A DNA stretch of 64,000 nucleotides from Paramixta manurensis (GCF_013285385.1 NZ_CP054212.1:2046001-2110000); one strand, 5' to 3'; positions 35,584-44,532 are shown, numbered from the stretch's first letter. Numbers and translations are program-made. Notes: generated from the sequence alone by a model not told the origin.

Positions 35584-37842
35584 ATGACGGTGAAAGCGAC
35601 AAAGGAAGGTGATGCCTGGACAACCTACACCAAAGTTGTTCCGGTGAATGCAATTGCCTACTGTTCTTCCAGCCCGACCCTTTATTTTCATCCCGACAGC
35701 GAAACCATTATCTCACTGGATGCATGCGACGGAGACCTGCTTGAGCAGGAGCATAACCGGCTTTCTCTTTTACTGGCCGCCCGCGTGGATGCACAGCAGC
35801 GTATTGAAATCCTGACCACTGAGGCGGGGAAAATCGGCTGGGGCGGATTAACAGAACGGGAGCGTTATCAGTATCTGCTGAAACAGGAGTACCAGAAGCT
35901 GGATGAAGCCGTTATCGCACTACGTCATGAACTGGCTGACCTGACGCCTGCCAGTGCGCTTGTACAGGCAACGCTGCTGGACGAAAACGCGAAAAAAAGC
36001 GCCATTGGTATTACGGAACTGATTGAAATCCGGGGTAGTGAATACCGGGGCGGGAAATACACCTATGTCCGCTCAGATAAAATTCGCAGCCACTGGCGGC
36101 GCTACCGGCTTAATGACGGTGAGAAAAAAACGAATTCCCGGAGTTTCATCACTACCGTCAGCCATACCGGAGAGGATGGTGTAACCCGGACGCGACAGAC
36201 CGTTGATATGGACAAGCTGAAATCGCAGCTTGCTAAGATCAAGCCCTCCATGACCTTATGGGAGCAGAAGCTGATTGATGACCATGTTGATGTTCTTGCC
36301 TGCTGGGCAGAAGAACTGAACGAGAGCCTGAAAAAACACGCAGAATCCGGCAGCGGTAATATGGTTTTTGACAGTCAGGCACAACTGCTGCGCTGGACAT
36401 ATGGCGCAGGGCTTAAAGGGTGCCTGAACCCGTTCGAATATGATATTCGTACCCGCCAGAGAAAACCCACGGCCACCGTCAGCGGTAAACTGAGTGCTTA
36501 CGCCAGTATGGCACTGGCAGAAGGAAAAAGTACGGCAAAAGTTTACTGGCCTGACCATGCCGGGGTGCGCATCTGTTACCCACTTGACCCGGAAAGAATA
36601 CCCGGTGGAGGTATCGGCGTGCTAGGGACGTTGCGTTTTGATTTTGAACTGGCGCTGTCGGGGACTATCGGGGCCAGCCTGGGCATTGAAGCCGGGGTGG
36701 GTTTCTCCGGAGATACGGTTAAAGGCTTACCGGTCAAAGCGGTTGCCACAGGTATTCCCGGCTACTGGCGACAGGTGGATATTTCAAAAGCGGCGGAGGA
36801 CGCAAAATCCGGCGCGGAACTGAGCCTGTTTGCCGGGGCGGAAGCGGGGGCTAACCTTGGTGGAAAGCTGGTCTGGCTGAATCCTGATAAGGACGGAAGA
36901 GGTAGTGAGCAGTTCAGTACGCTGGCGAAGGTGGCAACAGGTGTGGCTGCACAGGCCGGGTGGGGGGTTAGTGGCTGCGTGGAACTCAGTTGGAAAGACG
37001 GTAAGGTCCGTATCCGGGTTAAGGGTGGTCTTTGTTCTGGCATGGGGGCGAAAGGCTCGGTGACGCTGGAAGTGGATGGCCGGGCCATTATGACCGAGTT
37101 TATGCCCTGCCTTGTCTATATGCTGCGCAATGCTGATTACACCCGGCTGATGGCGATTATGACAGAAGATGATTACAACTATTTTTGCGCCATCCCATTA
37201 CTGGTCGGAATGTACGGCCTTAACCGAGTAATTGATGCAGGTATATCGTTAAAAACTGAACTCAAACAAGGCTGGGATGACAAGGAAGCCCGTGTTGCAC
37301 TAATGGAGAATATTCTCGCCAAAGATGACTGCATGAAATTCGCACCACCGGAAAGTAAGGGGGCGGTTATTGCCTCGCTGATTGAAACTAGCTTCTGGGA
37401 TGGAGTAGCCAGCCCGGCCAGCCACAGGGCAGAAGCGTGTGAAGGTAGCACCACCTTTGCCAGCCGTAAGCGGGCGATACTGAACGTGCTGCGCTGGGTA
37501 CAGTCAAAGCGTGAGCATGAAAACGTCATGCAGCACCTTTCTAAAAATATTGGTAAAAAAGACGACTGGAAGATGAATGAAGCGCGCGTGCTGGCGTTTC
37601 TCGGGCAGGGTGAGGAACCACTGGAATATGGCTATGACGGCATGTTTGTCCCCGGCGCGCAGAAAGTCATCATTACCCCCAGTCACTATGCAGAAAATCT
37701 GCATGCCATATACGACTGGCTGCCGGATGCGCCCGCTGTGCCAGCCGGACATCCGAATATGTCTGAGTGGAGACTGACAGAAGTGCCTCTGAGGTATATT
37801 CACAGTTGCACACGCTACATCACCACCCAGCATGGACGGTAA
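35584..37842 (+). CDS. Large unrecognised protein, effector-like
   Basis: A 752-residue protein with no signal peptide. The N-terminal third is mixed and charged (ERERYQYLLKQEYQKLDEAVIALRHEL suggests a coiled coil at about 100-125). Residues about 335-495 are rich in glycine, alanine and beta-type strands (LRFDFELALSGTIGASLGIEAG, GAELSLFAGAEAGANLGGKLVW, GLCSGMGAKGSVTLEV), reminiscent of the glycine-rich part of VasX-type type VI secretion effectors. The C-terminal part is helical (SKREHENVMQHLSKNIGKKDDWK). I cannot name a family with confidence. A SUMF1-fold lipoprotein starts 4 bases after its stop, like an effector/immunity or effector/partner pair. No T6SS structural genes are in the window. 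Likely horizontally acquired, given the AT-rich flank. Confidence 0.6.
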   Translation: MTVKATKEGDAWTTYTKVVPVNAIAYCSSSPTLYFHPDSETIISLDACDGDLLEQEHNRLSLLLAARVDAQQRIEILTTEAGKIGWGGLTERERYQYLLKQEYQKLDEAVIALRHELADLTPASALVQATLLDENAKKSAIGITELIEIRGSEYRGGKYTYVRSDKIRSHWRRYRLNDGEKKTNSRSFITTVSHTGEDGVTRTRQTVDMDKLKSQLAKIKPSMTLWEQKLIDDHVDVLACWAEELNESLKKHAESGSGNMVFDSQAQLLRWTYGAGLKGCLNPFEYDIRTRQRKPTATVSGKLSAYASMALAEGKSTAKVYWPDHAGVRICYPLDPERIPGGGIGVLGTLRFDFELALSGTIGASLGIEAGVGFSGDTVKGLPVKAVATGIPGYWRQVDISKAAEDAKSGAELSLFAGAEAGANLGGKLVWLNPDKDGRGSEQFSTLAKVATGVAAQAGWGVSGCVELSWKDGKVRIRVKGGLCSGMGAKGSVTLEVDGRAIMTEFMPCLVYMLRNADYTRLMAIMTEDDYNYFCAIPLLVGMYGLNRVIDAGISLKTELKQGWDDKEARVALMENILAKDDCMKFAPPESKGAVIASLIETSFWDGVASPASHRAEACEGSTTFASRKRAILNVLRWVQSKREHENVMQHLSKNIGKKDDWKMNEARVLAFLGQGEEPLEYGYDGMFVPGAQKVIITPSHYAENLHAIYDWLPDAPAVPAGHPNMSEWRLTEVPLRYIHSCTRYITTQHGR

Positions 37843-37845
37843 GTT

Positions 37846-38709
37846 GTGAAAAAAGAGACACTGGTTAAGATAACCGTAACGGCACTGGTTCTTATCTCAT
37901 TGCCCGGTTGCCACGACGAGCAGAAGGAAAAAGCAGACCAGGATACTCTGGTCAGAACCTCGCTGGATAATCTGCTGATGGTGCAGGGCGGTGAGTTTCA
38001 GATGGGAGATTTTGGTCGTCTTGTCGGAGAGAAGCTCCCTTTTAATCCTGACCCCGATACGCCCCTGCACCGGGTTGTGCTGTCTGATTTTCGAATGGGA
38101 AAATACCGGGTTACTTGGGGAGAGTTTAATCGCTGGCTTGATTTTCAGGGGCGCGAGAAAAACTTTTATTATAGATGGACAATGAACAATAAAGATCATG
38201 ATTTTCAATCAGATAAAGTTTATATGGGGAATGCCTATCCGGCAACTGTAAGCTGGAAAGATGCTCGTGCTTACTGTAATTGGCTGGGACAGGTTAGTCA
38301 CCGTAATATGGATCTGCCCACCGAAGCCCAGTGGGAATATGCCGCACGTAGTCGTGGAAAATTATTTATGTTTGCTAACGCCGATAATAAAAATTACTTT
38401 CATGACGATAAAGATCGTAACTACGCCTCTTCCAGTGATAAACAACCCGTTGGCAGTTTCCCACCCAATCCATTAGGCCTTTATGACATGATGGGTAATG
38501 GGAAAGATTGGCTAAAAGACTGGTACTCCGCAGATTATTACAATATCTCCCCTGAAAAAGACCCACAGGGGCCACGGTCGGGCAAGAAAAAATCAGTGAG
38601 AGGTGAGCGTGGTTCCGGGCATACATTAACTATCATTAGGAATAGTAGCAAACCAGATTCAGAATGGGGTTCAGAATTCCGCTGCGTGGAAAACAGTCCT
38701 CTGAAATAA
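37846..38709 (+). CDS. Lipoprotein with SUMF1/formylglycine-generating-enzyme-like fold
   Basis: A 287-residue protein starting at GTG 37846. Residues 1-22 form a lipoprotein signal with lipobox SLPGC. The rest follows the SUMF1 fold: MVQGGEFQMG, HRVVLSDFRMGKYRVTWGEFNRW, PATVSWKDARAYCNWLG, DLPTEAQWEYAARS, NPLGLYDMMGNGKDW and SEFRCVE. The paired catalytic cysteines of true formylglycine-generating enzymes are not evident and the usual GNVWEW is GNGKDW, so it is probably a non-catalytic relative acting at the membrane. It is coupled to the 752-residue gene, so a protective or partner role for that protein is the best guess. Confidence 0.75.
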   Translation: MKKETLVKITVTALVLISLPGCHDEQKEKADQDTLVRTSLDNLLMVQGGEFQMGDFGRLVGEKLPFNPDPDTPLHRVVLSDFRMGKYRVTWGEFNRWLDFQGREKNFYYRWTMNNKDHDFQSDKVYMGNAYPATVSWKDARAYCNWLGQVSHRNMDLPTEAQWEYAARSRGKLFMFANADNKNYFHDDKDRNYASSSDKQPVGSFPPNPLGLYDMMGNGKDWLKDWYSADYYNISPEKDPQGPRSGKKKSVRGERGSGHTLTIIRNSSKPDSEWGSEFRCVENSPLK

Positions 38710-38750
38710 TTTTTAACCTGTCAAATATTTCCCTTCTGCCAGATAACGTA

Positions 38751-38770
38751 AAGGAGCCGAAAGGCTCCTT
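38751..38770. terminator. Bidirectional terminator hairpin
   Basis: AAGGAGCC-GAAA-GGCTCCTT, an 8-base perfect stem with a GAAA loop, between the SUMF1 lipoprotein (plus) and the cold-shock-domain gene (minus). On the minus strand the stem runs into TTTACG. It can serve both convergent genes. Confidence 0.7.
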
Positions 38771-38806
38771 AACATGCGCAGAAATTCAGCACCGCCGCCG
38801 TTCGGG

Positions 38807-39292
38807 CTACTTTAGCTTAAGCAACTTCACCGTGGCCTCCACGTCGATCTCATCTTCCGAGAAGATTAACGTTGTGCCCTGGAAGGTGGTAATCGCCAGC
38901 TTTCTCAGCGAACGCATTTCACCGGCTTTAGCTGCGGTTTGCGGCCTGATGCTATTCATCAGCGCGCCTACCGATAACACGGTATTTTCTTTATCAATAC
39001 GGGCATCGGCAGGGACTTCTTCGCTGTACACCAGATAAGACTTGATCGAGGTGAGCTTAAGACGTTCACCAGCAATATAGATGTATTTACTTTCTGGCAA
39101 GACTTTTACCGCATAAGCGGATAAGCCTTTGTTATTGGTAGTGGGTTCGAAAGTTACCGACGCATTTTTCTTGATCAGTTCCGGATTCGCGACCTTAACC
39201 ACATGAAAATAGCGATTGTCGCCATTTTCATCTTTAATAAACCCAAAACCTTTATCCTGAAACCAGGTTGTGATCGTTCCGTTCATCGCCAT
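38807..39292 (-). CDS. Cold-shock-domain protein with C-terminal extension
   Basis: A 161-residue protein. Residues 1-65 resemble a cold-shock domain: MNGTITTWFQDKGFGFIKDENGDNRYFHV carries RNP1-like (KGFGFI) and RNP2-like (YFHV) strands, the latter in place of VFVHF, and then VTFEPTTNNKGLSAYAV. The remaining 95 residues, including a lysine/valine-rich ending, match nothing I know. Cold-shock domains bind single-stranded nucleic acid. AGGCGGTA precedes ATG. The yaiL-like gene lies upstream on the same strand, 70 bases away, so both may be one unit. Confidence 0.75.
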   Translation of the reverse strand: MAMNGTITTWFQDKGFGFIKDENGDNRYFHVVKVANPELIKKNASVTFEPTTNNKGLSAYAVKVLPESKYIYIAGERLKLTSIKSYLVYSEEVPADARIDKENTVLSVGALMNSIRPQTAAKAGEMRSLRKLAITTFQGTTLIFSEDEIDVEATVKLLKLK

Positions 39293-39362
39293 TACCGCCT
39301 ACTTAATCGTTTATCTACTTCAGATGGTTTTAATCGTAAAACCAGACATCTGTTACCGTTAA

Positions 39363-39902
39363 TTACCACATTAAATCATCGGGTACTTTAAAATCCGCGT
39401 ACGGATCTTCTTCATCCTGCTCTTCCTGACTCAGCGCGTTGTTCACAACAATACTGTTAGCATCGCGCTGCGCGATTTTGTCGGCTACGCTTGCCGGGAT
39501 AATCGCATATTCACTCTCCGTGTTGTTGCCGATCTCTACGCGCGCAATAGCGAGGCGACCACTAATCAATTGCGCTTGAGTCAGCCCGTCTACCCTGATT
39601 TTTTTAATCAGATTATTATCGGTGAAGTTAAAACCAATATCGCCTTTGGACACAACGATTCTATTCATTTCAATGAGTTGCTTAACCTGGGCTTTATATT
39701 CTTTCGATAAAACCGCTTGTTTTTGTTGCTGGCTTAGTTGCTTATCACGTTCAAGCTGCGCTTTTTTATTTTCTGCCACTGCCTCTCTAGCCTCACGAGC
39801 CTGAACGCGTGATTTTTTAGCCGTTTTTTGGACCTTGGTCATTTTTTTGCTGGTCACTAATCCAGCTTTCAGCATTTGCTCTTGTAAGGTGAGTTTTGTC
39901 AT
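39363..39902 (-). CDS. yaiL: YaiL family (DUF2058) nucleoprotein/polynucleotide-associated protein
   Basis: A 179-residue protein of the DUF2058/YaiL family. Seen: MTKLTLQEQMLKAGLVTSKKMTK, a long charged coiled-coil rich in Arg, Lys, Glu and Gln (residues about 25-75), then FNFTDNNLIKKIRVDGLTQAQLISGRLAIARV and a C-terminal acidic tail, QEEQDEEDPYADF. The frame extends upstream to 40019, but homology starts at ATG 39902. The family is widespread in gammaproteobacteria and has been associated with nucleic acid; its job is unknown. It pairs with the cold-shock-domain gene downstream. Confidence 0.88.
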   Translation of the reverse strand: MTKLTLQEQMLKAGLVTSKKMTKVQKTAKKSRVQAREAREAVAENKKAQLERDKQLSQQQKQAVLSKEYKAQVKQLIEMNRIVVSKGDIGFNFTDNNLIKKIRVDGLTQAQLISGRLAIARVEIGNNTESEYAIIPASVADKIAQRDANSIVVNNALSQEEQDEEDPYADFKVPDDLMW

Positions 39903-40088
39903 CTTGGTTACTAAATCCGTTGAATAATGGGAGGGATTATACCTGTAATTTTTAAAACTGTACCGAGAACAGCCCGCGTGTCGGTAGATGAATCTACAGT
40001 TCCACGGCTCAAACCGCACCGGTAACTAACTGGAGATAGGCGTTGACGGATTCTCCGGACTCCTGACGACGACTGAAAGGATAAGGGG

Positions 40089-40190
40089 TTGCCCGGCGCT
40101 TTCATTGCCGCCTTGCCGGATTTTTTTGCACGTCATCCGTCCATTAACATTGCGCTTGGGGTGACCGATCGCAGCGTTAACCTTGCAGAA
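40089..40190 (+). pseudogene. Remnant of a LysR-type regulator effector domain
   Basis: A plus-strand frame gives IAALPDFFARHPSINIALGVTD followed by RSVNLAE. This matches the LysR pattern LPDFxxRHPxIxLxLxVTDRxVDLxxE at the start of the effector-binding domain. The match begins and ends abruptly, with a stop upstream at 40074-40076 and unrelated sequence after it. It lies in the 314-base gap between yaiL and the intact LysR gene on the other strand, so it looks like the scar of a lost gene. Confidence 0.6.
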
Positions 40191-40216
40191 GTATGTATTC
40201 ATAATATTTCAGCGAA

Positions 40217-41161
40217 TTATGCAAGGCTGTGGGCACCCGGTGGAAGCGTTTCGCTCATCGCAGGCGCTCGCTCACGGAGGAATCTGACCAGGATCTTTAC
40301 TGCTGCTGGAGAATGCGGCTGTTTCAGATAGTAAACATACCAACCAGGGAACTGGGGAGACCAGTCTTCCAGAACGGGTATCAGTTGACCGGATTTAATA
40401 TAGGGGGCTAACATTCGTTCATTCCACATTGTAATGCCGACGCCCTGCAATGCAGCGGCCAGCCCTACATAACGATGTGATACGGTAAGTGGCCCATTGA
40501 CAGCAACCGCTACCCGATGGCCCTCTTTAATAAACTCCCATTCATACAGACCATAACCGCCTGGTTGATGCCAGCGCCAATTGATGCATTGATGCTGCTG
40601 TAAGTCTGCCGGTTCTTTGGGCGTTCCGTGTTTAGCAATATATGCGGGAGAAGCTACAGCCAACTGGCGCATCTGCCCGCCAAGTGGGGATGCCACCATG
40701 TTTGGTTCCAGGTATTCACCTAACCGGACACCGACATCAAAACCCTCTTGAACGATATTGACAGGTGCATCGCTGGCTGAAATATCAAGAACGATGTGGG
40801 GGTAGTTAGTGTGAAACTCGCCTAACAAGGGGAGAAGATACTGCTCCAGAGCGGCGTGAGGAATATGAAGGCGGACAGTTCCATATGGTCTTTCGTCTGC
40901 TCCCTGGGCTTCCTCCAGCGCTTCGTCCAGGGCCGCCATCGCTGGCTTCAGTTTCGCCAATAATCGCGAGCCTCCCTCTGTTAGTGAGACGCTGCGAGTG
41001 GTTCGGTGAAACAGACGTGAGCCCAATTCCTTCTCCAGATCCTGGATAACCTGGCTTAGGGTCGAAGGCGACAGACGAAGTTCACCGGCGGCACGAGCAA
41101 AGTTTCCTTGTTCTGCAACTGCCATGAATGCCCGTAATCGCGCGTACTCTGCTCGTCTCAT
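40217..41161 (-). CDS. LysR-family transcriptional regulator
   Basis: A 314-residue LysR protein. N-terminal helix-turn-helix: EYARLRAFMAVAEQGNFARAAGEL, SPSTLSQVIQDLEKELGSRLFHRTTRSVSLTEGG; effector domain with TVRLHIPHAALEQYLLPLLGEF, ASDAPVNIVQEGFDVGVRLGE and NGPLTVSHRYVGLAAALQGVGI. It is divergent from the SRPBCC/aldo-keto reductase pair, with 111 bases between starts, the usual arrangement for a LysR regulator and its target operon. The inducer is unknown. It overlaps nothing but lies next to the LysR scar at 40089. Confidence 0.92.
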   Translation of the reverse strand: MRRAEYARLRAFMAVAEQGNFARAAGELRLSPSTLSQVIQDLEKELGSRLFHRTTRSVSLTEGGSRLLAKLKPAMAALDEALEEAQGADERPYGTVRLHIPHAALEQYLLPLLGEFHTNYPHIVLDISASDAPVNIVQEGFDVGVRLGEYLEPNMVASPLGGQMRQLAVASPAYIAKHGTPKEPADLQQHQCINWRWHQPGGYGLYEWEFIKEGHRVAVAVNGPLTVSHRYVGLAAALQGVGITMWNERMLAPYIKSGQLIPVLEDWSPQFPGWYVYYLKQPHSPAAVKILVRFLRERAPAMSETLPPGAHSLA

Positions 41162-41272
41162 TATGTGTTCCAGTCGAATAGATAATTTGATTTATGCAGC
41201 ATAGACCGAATTATTTATTCTCTCTACCATTCGATAACAAGTCCATAAGCCATGATAGACCAAGGGGATCGA

Positions 41273-41743
41273 ATGACTCGCGTGTATTACAGCAAGATAA
41301 TCACTGCTCCGGCAGACAGTGTCTGGGCCATTATCCGTGATTTTGAGGGGCTGCCAGTTTGGTTCCCATTTGTCGAAAGTTGCGTGCTAAGCAGCGGAGC
41401 AACTGCCAGCCAGGTCGGTGCTGTCCGAACGAATACCGTGACCGGAGGAAATGTTATTCAGGAACGGCTTCTTGAGCTTTCTGACCGAGACCGGCGCATC
41501 GTTTACGATGTCATCAGCGGTGATGTCCCTGTTATCGACTACACCGCAACGCTTACGGTCCATCCGGTTAGCGAAGACAACTCCTCATTTGTCGCCTGGT
41601 CAGCGGATTTTGATGTGGATGGCGACATCGCTCCCGTTGCGGAGTGGGTACGCTCGGGGATTTTTGAGACTTGCCTGAAAGAACTGGAGCGCGTCCTTAG
41701 CGACCGACAGGTATCGGCGTGCAGAACCGAAGGAACCTTATAA
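41273..41743 (+). CDS. SRPBCC (START/polyketide-cyclase-like) family protein
   Basis: A 156-residue protein with the helix-grip ligand-binding fold: VYYSKIITAPADSVWAIIRDFEG near the start, then LPVWFPFVESC, alternating strands, and a long C-terminal helix (CLKELERVL). AAGGGG before ATG 41273 fixes the start; an upstream in-frame ATG at 41252 is less likely. Its TAA overlaps the aldo-keto reductase ATG by one base, so they are cotranslated. Such proteins bind lipids or small aromatics; its ligand is unknown. Confidence 0.82.
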   Translation: MTRVYYSKIITAPADSVWAIIRDFEGLPVWFPFVESCVLSSGATASQVGAVRTNTVTGGNVIQERLLELSDRDRRIVYDVISGDVPVIDYTATLTVHPVSEDNSSFVAWSADFDVDGDIAPVAEWVRSGIFETCLKELERVLSDRQVSACRTEGTL

Positions 41744-42813
41744 TGACCACTTCTCTTAAGCTTGACTCATATCGTCTTCTCGGGCGCTCCGGTCTGCGTG
41801 TCTCGCCGCTGTCGCTCGGGACAATGACCTTTGGCGCCGATTGGGGGTGGGGGGCTGATATTGACGAGTCGCGTCGTATGTTCGACTTGTATGTGGATCA
41901 AGGTGGCAACTTCGTCGACACTTCAGTCAATTATACCAATGGTACGTCCGAGCGATTTGTGGGTGCCTTCATGAAGGGCAAGCGCGATCGGATCGTGGTC
42001 GCGACTAAGTTCACTATGGCGCGCGAGCCAGGCAATCCCAACTCAGGTGGAAACCATCGTCTCAATATTATCCGCTCGGTTGAGGACAGTTTGCGTCAAC
42101 TTGACACAGATCGTATTGAACTGCTCTACCTCCATGGCTGGGATTTCACCACCGCACCGGATGAAGTAATGCGCGCGCTCGATGATCTCGTTCGCAGTGG
42201 TAAAGTCGTTTACATCGGCATTTCAAACACACCCGCCTGGCGTATCGCGCAGATGCAGACGTTGGCGGACCTGCGTGGCTGGGCACCATTTGTGGCACTT
42301 GAAGTCGAATACAGCCTTATCCAGCGCACTGTCGAACACGAATTACTTCCCATGGCGCAGGCCCTGGGGCTTGGTGTAACGCCATGGTCTCCACTCGGCG
42401 GCGGAGTCCTCACAGGGAAGTACGCACGTGCTGACCTCCTGCAACAGGACGAGACCGGCGTTTCGGGTTCGCGAAAGGGTGTTAACGCTTCTTCGGGTAA
42501 TCTCACTGAGCGTTCACTAACTATTGCTGAGACTGTTCGCGACATCGCCAGCGAGACTGGCGCGACATCGGCGCAGGTCGCACTTGCATGGACACTCGTC
42601 AATCCTGTCGTCGCGTCACCGATTATCGGCGCACGCACTGTCGCCCAGCTCGAAGATAATCTCGATGCGCTCTCCGTAACGCTAAGTTATGAACAACTGG
42701 AGCGCCTTGAGGCGGCAAGTAAGCCTGAGCAAATTTTTCCTGCCGTCTTCATGAGCCGCCCCATGGTTCAGGGGCTCATTTTTGGCGGTGCGGAAGTAAC
42801 GCGTCGGATGTAA
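41743..42813 (+). CDS. Aldo/keto reductase
   Basis: A 356-residue TIM-barrel NADPH-dependent oxidoreductase of the YajO/YakC branch. Seen: YRLLGRSGLRVSPLSLGTMTFG, DLYVDQGGNFVDTSVNYTNGTSERFVG with the Asp and Tyr of the catalytic tetrad, RIVVATKFTMA with Lys, IELLYLHGWD with His, GISNTPAW and IIGARTVAQLEDNLDAL for cofactor binding. It reduces or oxidises aldehydes and ketones in the cytoplasm. AAGGA lies eight bases before the ATG. Part of the LysR-controlled cassette with the SRPBCC gene and perhaps the SDR gene downstream. Confidence 0.92.
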   Translation: MTTSLKLDSYRLLGRSGLRVSPLSLGTMTFGADWGWGADIDESRRMFDLYVDQGGNFVDTSVNYTNGTSERFVGAFMKGKRDRIVVATKFTMAREPGNPNSGGNHRLNIIRSVEDSLRQLDTDRIELLYLHGWDFTTAPDEVMRALDDLVRSGKVVYIGISNTPAWRIAQMQTLADLRGWAPFVALEVEYSLIQRTVEHELLPMAQALGLGVTPWSPLGGGVLTGKYARADLLQQDETGVSGSRKGVNASSGNLTERSLTIAETVRDIASETGATSAQVALAWTLVNPVVASPIIGARTVAQLEDNLDALSVTLSYEQLERLEAASKPEQIFPAVFMSRPMVQGLIFGGAEVTRRM

Positions 42814-43090
42814 CCTGGATTAACGGACAGGTTTTGCGCGCTAATGGCGGTATGATCTGACTCGCAAATCGATAACGTCTACTCCCTGGCTGCAAGGAAC
42901 TCAGATCATGAACAATCAAATCATCGTTAACACTGGTCAGCGCAGGGAATACTTTTTTATATCACATCGCTTTTGAGGCACTCCCTTCGAAGTGCTCATT
43001 AGGGATGCAATCACCGAAACACCACCGGCGAGTGCTTGAGTTTGAGCGTCGTTAGTGGTTTGTCCAAACTGGATTGACTGGAGTCTGCTC

Positions 43091-43918
43091 ATGGCATCGA
43101 AAACTTGGTTTATTACTGGCATCTCTCGGGGATTTGGCAAGGCGCTTGCCGAAGCTGCACTGGCTAAAGGCGATACTGTTATCGGTACGACGCGCGACGG
43201 AACCACATCGATCACAGACGAAACTGGCCGTTTAAATGTATTGCCTATGGATATCACTTACGCTGCATCGATTCCTGAGATCATCAAATGTGCAGTGAAC
43301 ATTACAGGGCGGTTGGATGTAGTCGTTAATAATGCAGGATATGGCTTGCTCGGATCGGTAGAAGAAGCCTCTGAAAACGAGATTGAGCATCTGTTCGATG
43401 TCAATTTCCACGGTACTCGCCGCGTAGTCCAGGCGGTATTGCCTTATCTTCGACAACAGAAATCCGGCCATATTGTTAACATAACTTCAATCGCAGGATT
43501 AGCTCCTTCTGCAGGTTCTGGTTACTACGCAGCGGCCAAGTTCGCCGTAGAAGGAATGTCGCAAAGTCTTGCCCAGGAAATTGGTCCGCTTGGAATTAAG
43601 CTCACATTAGTCGAGCCCGGAGCATTTCGTACTGATTTCCTTTCAGAGCATTCGATTCGTATCAGACCTTTAACCATAGGTGACTATGCTGAGACAGCAG
43701 GAAAAGCGCTAGCTTATCTTGAGAAGATGGCTGGAGAACAGGCTGGGGATCCAGCTCGAGCCGCGGATGCTATCATCCATGTGGTAGAGGCCAGCGAACC
43801 GCCTCTCCATCTCGTACTTGGGCCTGATGCATTCCGGCGCACACAGGAAAAGCACGAACAATTTGCAGCAGAGCTAAAACGCTGGAAGGATGTTAGTCTC
43901 AGCACTAACTTCAAATAA
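43091..43918 (+). CDS. Short-chain dehydrogenase/reductase (classical SDR)
   Basis: A 275-residue classical SDR. Seen: TWFITGISRGFGKALAEAAL (TGxxxGxG cofactor loop), NNAGYG, ITSIAGLAPSAGSGYYAAAKFAVEG with the catalytic Ser, Tyr and Lys, and EPGAFRTDF. GGAG lies eight bases before ATG 43091. It follows the aldo-keto reductase after 277 bases that hold no clear gene, only a 22-codon frame at 42908-42976 that starts MNNQIIVNTGQ and may be a scrap. So this gene may have its own promoter. Substrate unknown. Confidence 0.9.
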   Translation: MASKTWFITGISRGFGKALAEAALAKGDTVIGTTRDGTTSITDETGRLNVLPMDITYAASIPEIIKCAVNITGRLDVVVNNAGYGLLGSVEEASENEIEHLFDVNFHGTRRVVQAVLPYLRQQKSGHIVNITSIAGLAPSAGSGYYAAAKFAVEGMSQSLAQEIGPLGIKLTLVEPGAFRTDFLSEHSIRIRPLTIGDYAETAGKALAYLEKMAGEQAGDPARAADAIIHVVEASEPPLHLVLGPDAFRRTQEKHEQFAAELKRWKDVSLSTNFK

Positions 43919-44532
43919 AGGGAATTGAGTGCTATTCGCGTCGCACAGATAGCAAATGAGATATTGCTTCTCTTGGATATGTGGGGTTCATAGATTTTAG
44001 CAGATAAACTGCTGGAGGCGTGTGCTCTACATATCGATCATGCACTGTAATGTTTCAGAGCGTTCTAATGGGAAGATCGCGCTATACATTACGTTTTAGA
44101 TTCTGGTTGTATTCTTGGCGATTCTCTAGCGTAAATATATGATGATTTATTGATGTTGATAAATATCCATCCTAATTTGTATTAGTCGCGACTTGATCTG
44201 ACATATGGTCTTGAAAGGTTGAGAGTTACCGGTTTTGATATGGGTGTCGAATCCTTATACAAAACACGAGTTAACTCTCATGCTTCATACTACCAATCCC
44301 GTCTTCAAACACAAAGCCGGTTTGCTCAATCTGGCTGAAGAACTCATTTACGGAAAAGCCTTTTGAAAGCGTGTTTGGTTTCTTTAATATGCCAGAGGTA
44401 ATGGGCCTGCAAGATAGACTTGCAGGCATTGAACAAAGTGCGGTAGGCGAATAATTAACTTAGGAGATTTTAGTAGATAGCAGACAAAGCTACGTACAGA
44501 CCTTCGCTGCGCGTCAGTTGTAGGGTAAAATG
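43919..44532. other. Gene-poor AT-rich stretch with a transposase scrap
   Basis: About 610 bases between the SDR gene and the lipoprotein gene. Apart from the IS481-like fragment at 44280-44366 I see no gene, tRNA or clear terminator. It probably results from insertion and decay. Confidence 0.5.
44280..44366 (+). pseudogene. N-terminal fragment of an IS481-type transposase
   Basis: A 28-codon frame begins MLHTTNPVFKHKAGLLNLAE followed by EL; this matches the conserved start of IS481-family transposases, whose next residues form the helix-turn-helix. Here the match ends at residue 22 and a stop comes six codons later. No inverted repeats were identified. It is a decayed insertion sequence scar. 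Confidence 0.65.

Noticed and set aside
37846..38709. Calling the SUMF1 lipoprotein a true formylglycine-generating enzyme
   Set aside because: No evident catalytic cysteine pair and no sulfatase gene nearby.
34885..38709. A type VI secretion cluster
   Set aside because: No Hcp, VgrG, PAAR or Tss sequences seen; only an effector-like gene and partner.
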